Source: Struthidea cinerea (taxonomy: Eukaryota > Chordata > Aves > Passeriformes > Corcoracidae). From it: a stretch of 64,000 nt of DNA. The translations under genes and the position numbers were made by a program. The stretch is taken from NCBI GenBank assembly GCA_013397865.1, contig VZTI01003765.1:247473-311472 (forward strand). Direction: 5' to 3'. Position 1 is the first letter of the stretch. Each line of letters opens with the position of its first letter. Shown here piece after piece: positions 62,301 to 64,000 of the stretch. The notes under the pieces were generated by a model, which saw only the letters and a program-made list of their open reading frames with translations, ran no database searches and was not told where the DNA came from.

Positions 62301-64000
62301 AAAATGATCAGAGTAAATACCTAAAGCTAGACTTGTTTAGCCCCTATTTCCCAGCTTCTTGCTAAGCAATTCACTAGGGGAAAAGAAAAAAAAAAGTCTA
62401 TTTCTATCTTTAAATTTGTTGGAGTCGTCATTCTATTTAGAGTCAGACAAGCCCGAGGTCTAAAGTTACATGAATTTGGTCAAAGTGACCCTGAATTCTT
62501 GACTGTAAACACCATAAATCTTCCCTGCAATAATTAGTTTCACATTGTAAAGGCCATGCTGTGAAGGGTAATCCCTCATGCAACAAGTTAAGTTTCTAAT
62601 TTGTTTTCCATAGCACAATGAATTCCAAAAGCTTTCACCATGTTTCTAGCGAGTCATTTATCAGCTTCATAATAAAGCTTAGAAGGGACACCACAGATCA
62701 TCTGCAGCAGAAACCAAGTGTACTTCCCTATAGCAAGAGTAGGTAAGAGTGCCCTAGGGCTACAGTGTTTAATATGATTTTTTTTTTGCTTTCAGCATTC
62801 ACTTTGTTTTATAAAATTTTAAACTGAAAAAGCTTTCTGAAAAGTAATCAAAATCTGTAAGCTGAGCCCAGAGATTGAGTTTCTCAAATTTTCATGCAGA
62901 GAGTATATCAAACAGGCTTTGTTAATATGCCATACATATTTCTGTATTGAAACATGACTTCACACTGTTGTAAAAGGCTTTCCCAACACAGGGAAACACC
63001 AACACCATGACCCAGCTAACACACAAGTACAGTATGTGCTGTCTTTGTTCTATCGTGTATTTTTCAGAAATAGTCTGTTACAGTTTTTCCTAGTCTAGAG
63101 TGTAGAATTTTGCATATTGATGCCTTATAGAGTAATAAAATATTTAGCGTAATTCCTCTCCAAGTAGGTTTGAGTAATTGGTTTGAAAGCAGTAGCATAT
63201 ATCCCTAGAGTACCCATTTGAACTGCAGCTTTTAAACCACTGCTAAACTGAGTAATATTTTCATCTTGATTCCAGTGAGACCCTTTTACAGTTTTTCTCA
63301 GGTTTATTTGGGTTTTAGATTTTTTGGGGGTGGTGTTGGTGGAATAAATATTTTTTTTTTAATGTTTTGATTTTTTTTTAAGGATGTTGGTTTTGGAGAA
63401 AATGTATCAGGTACTTTTGACTCAAGTAAGTGTCCCTTTAAACATCATATTGCTTCTATAGTGAAGCAAAATTCATTTCATTTTAGCCAAATAGCTAAAA
63501 GAAGTCATCAAAAGATAGCATTAATTATGATGTAGCTTTTTTTAGGACAATTTGGTTAGGTAAAAAAATATCTGCCTGTCACCCTGAGGGTTTGGCTTAG
63601 CAAACAACAGCATGTCAGAAATGTTTACAGGACAATCCCATGAATGCCAGCCAGGCACACAACCATGTAGATCGTCTCTGCAGTGAATGGTGACTTGTTC
63701 TCTTCCAAGTTTCATTCAGGCACAGAGACCATCTCTTAAATATGTGTCTCTGTGCCAGATGAAAAAATACACTGCTAAAAAAATACGCTGTCGTGATGTA
63801 ACTTGTGTTGGGGTTTGTTAAACCCATAAAAGAAATGGGTTATTAAGGGTTATGCTTCATCTGGTTCCTTCTTTCCCTGCAATTTTCAAAGAAAATGTGC
63901 AGCTAAAACTCTATCATGAAACTGTAAACAGAAAGAAAATAATTACATCAAAAGAGAAACAGACAAGTTAGACAAGGCAAAGTACCTAGAGACAGTATAC

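Larger units (their letters stand above)
1..64000 (+). other. KCNQ1: KCNQ1 gene body, partial (exon 4 to intron 11)
   Basis: The window lies inside one gene read on the + strand. The exons encode Kv7.1, the pore-forming subunit of a voltage-gated potassium channel. With KCNE1 it carries the slow delayed rectifier current of heart muscle and inner ear; with other KCNE partners it works in epithelia (established family knowledge). Assignment to KCNQ1 rather than KCNQ2-5 rests on the KCNQ1-type S4 with Gln and His in place of two arginines, the stretch LIFSSYFVYLAEKDAVN in S5/turret, and the post-S6 segment FKLDKDNG. Exons 1-3 and exons 12 to the end are missing, so neither promoter nor poly(A) site is present. 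Intron sizes are 925, 580, 6927, 2451, 2216, 994 and 6975 bp, then more than 40.5 kb. Exon numbers follow the human gene from memory. Confidence 0.97.
23440..64000 (+). other. KCNQ1: KCNQ1 intron 11, 5' part (more than 40.5 kb)
   Basis: From the gtaagt donor to the window edge no further KCNQ1 exon was found. The expected 76-bp exon for helix B was looked for by its conserved residues and not seen. In mammals the matching intron carries KvDMR1 and the start of the antisense RNA KCNQ1OT1. Here I see only two small CpG-rich patches. The intron holds three CR1 fragments (35441-35871, 43512-44480, 52900-54140), one solo LTR, one MIR-like fragment, a tandem duplication, an AT-palindromic tract and a 90-base gap. 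Between these the sequence is AT-rich, with short ORFs of no recognisable product. The blocks 23440-35440, 35872-38081, 38204-42507, 44481-47527, 47618-49857, 49985-50470 and 57595-64000 hold nothing else I can identify. Confidence 0.88.

Noticed and set aside
23440..64000. A bird KCNQ1OT1 or KvDMR1 equivalent
   Set aside because: No large CpG island, no repeated element set like the mammalian control region and no identifiable antisense promoter apart from the LTR. Only the two small CpG patches are reported as findings.

Overview
The window is part of a bird genome: AT-rich intronic DNA with several CR1 retrotransposon fragments (the characteristic avian LINE), one solo retroviral LTR, and two assembly gaps (644-659 and 47528-47617) typical of a draft assembly. 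I cannot name the species from the sequence alone. The only protein-coding gene I can support is KCNQ1 (Kv7.1, the voltage-gated potassium channel alpha subunit that pairs with KCNE1). It lies on the + strand and continues beyond both window edges.

Eight consecutive constitutive exons are present. By comparison with the human gene as I remember it they correspond to exons 4-11: 1462-1540, 2466-2562, 3143-3283, 10211-10321, 12773-12868, 15085-15207, 16202-16343 and 23319-23439. All have AG/GT splice borders and join without a frame break. Their lengths (79, 97, 141, 111, 96, 123, 142, 121 bp) match the human exon lengths I recall. They encode most of S3, the S4 voltage sensor, the S4-S5 linker, S5, the pore with its TIGYGD filter, S6, the calmodulin-binding helix A with its IQ motif, and the start of the helix A-B linker. 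Exons 1-3 lie upstream. Exon 12 onward (helix B and the assembly domain) lies beyond the right edge.

The most interesting candidate is a possible undescribed cassette exon at 20060-20125, inside the intron between exons 10 and 11. It is 66 bp (22 codons), has an AG-free pyrimidine-rich acceptor tract of about 92 nt and a CAG|GTAAAG donor, and its phase exactly fits the phase-1 junction it interrupts. It would insert a Ser/Pro/Gln-rich segment into the cytoplasmic A-B linker.

From 23440 to the right edge (over 40 kb) the window is a single intron. In mammals the equivalent intron holds the imprinting control region KvDMR1 and the promoter of the antisense RNA KCNQ1OT1. No large CpG island is visible here. 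There are two small CpG-rich patches (42508-42743 and 49858-49984), a complete antisense-oriented solo LTR with its own TATA box and poly(A) signal (55929-56366), two long degenerate CR1 copies (43512-44480 minus, 52900-54140 plus), a perfect 2 x 59 bp tandem duplication (52515-52632) and an AT-only palindromic tract (38082-38203). No RNA genes, CRISPR arrays or second protein-coding gene were found.
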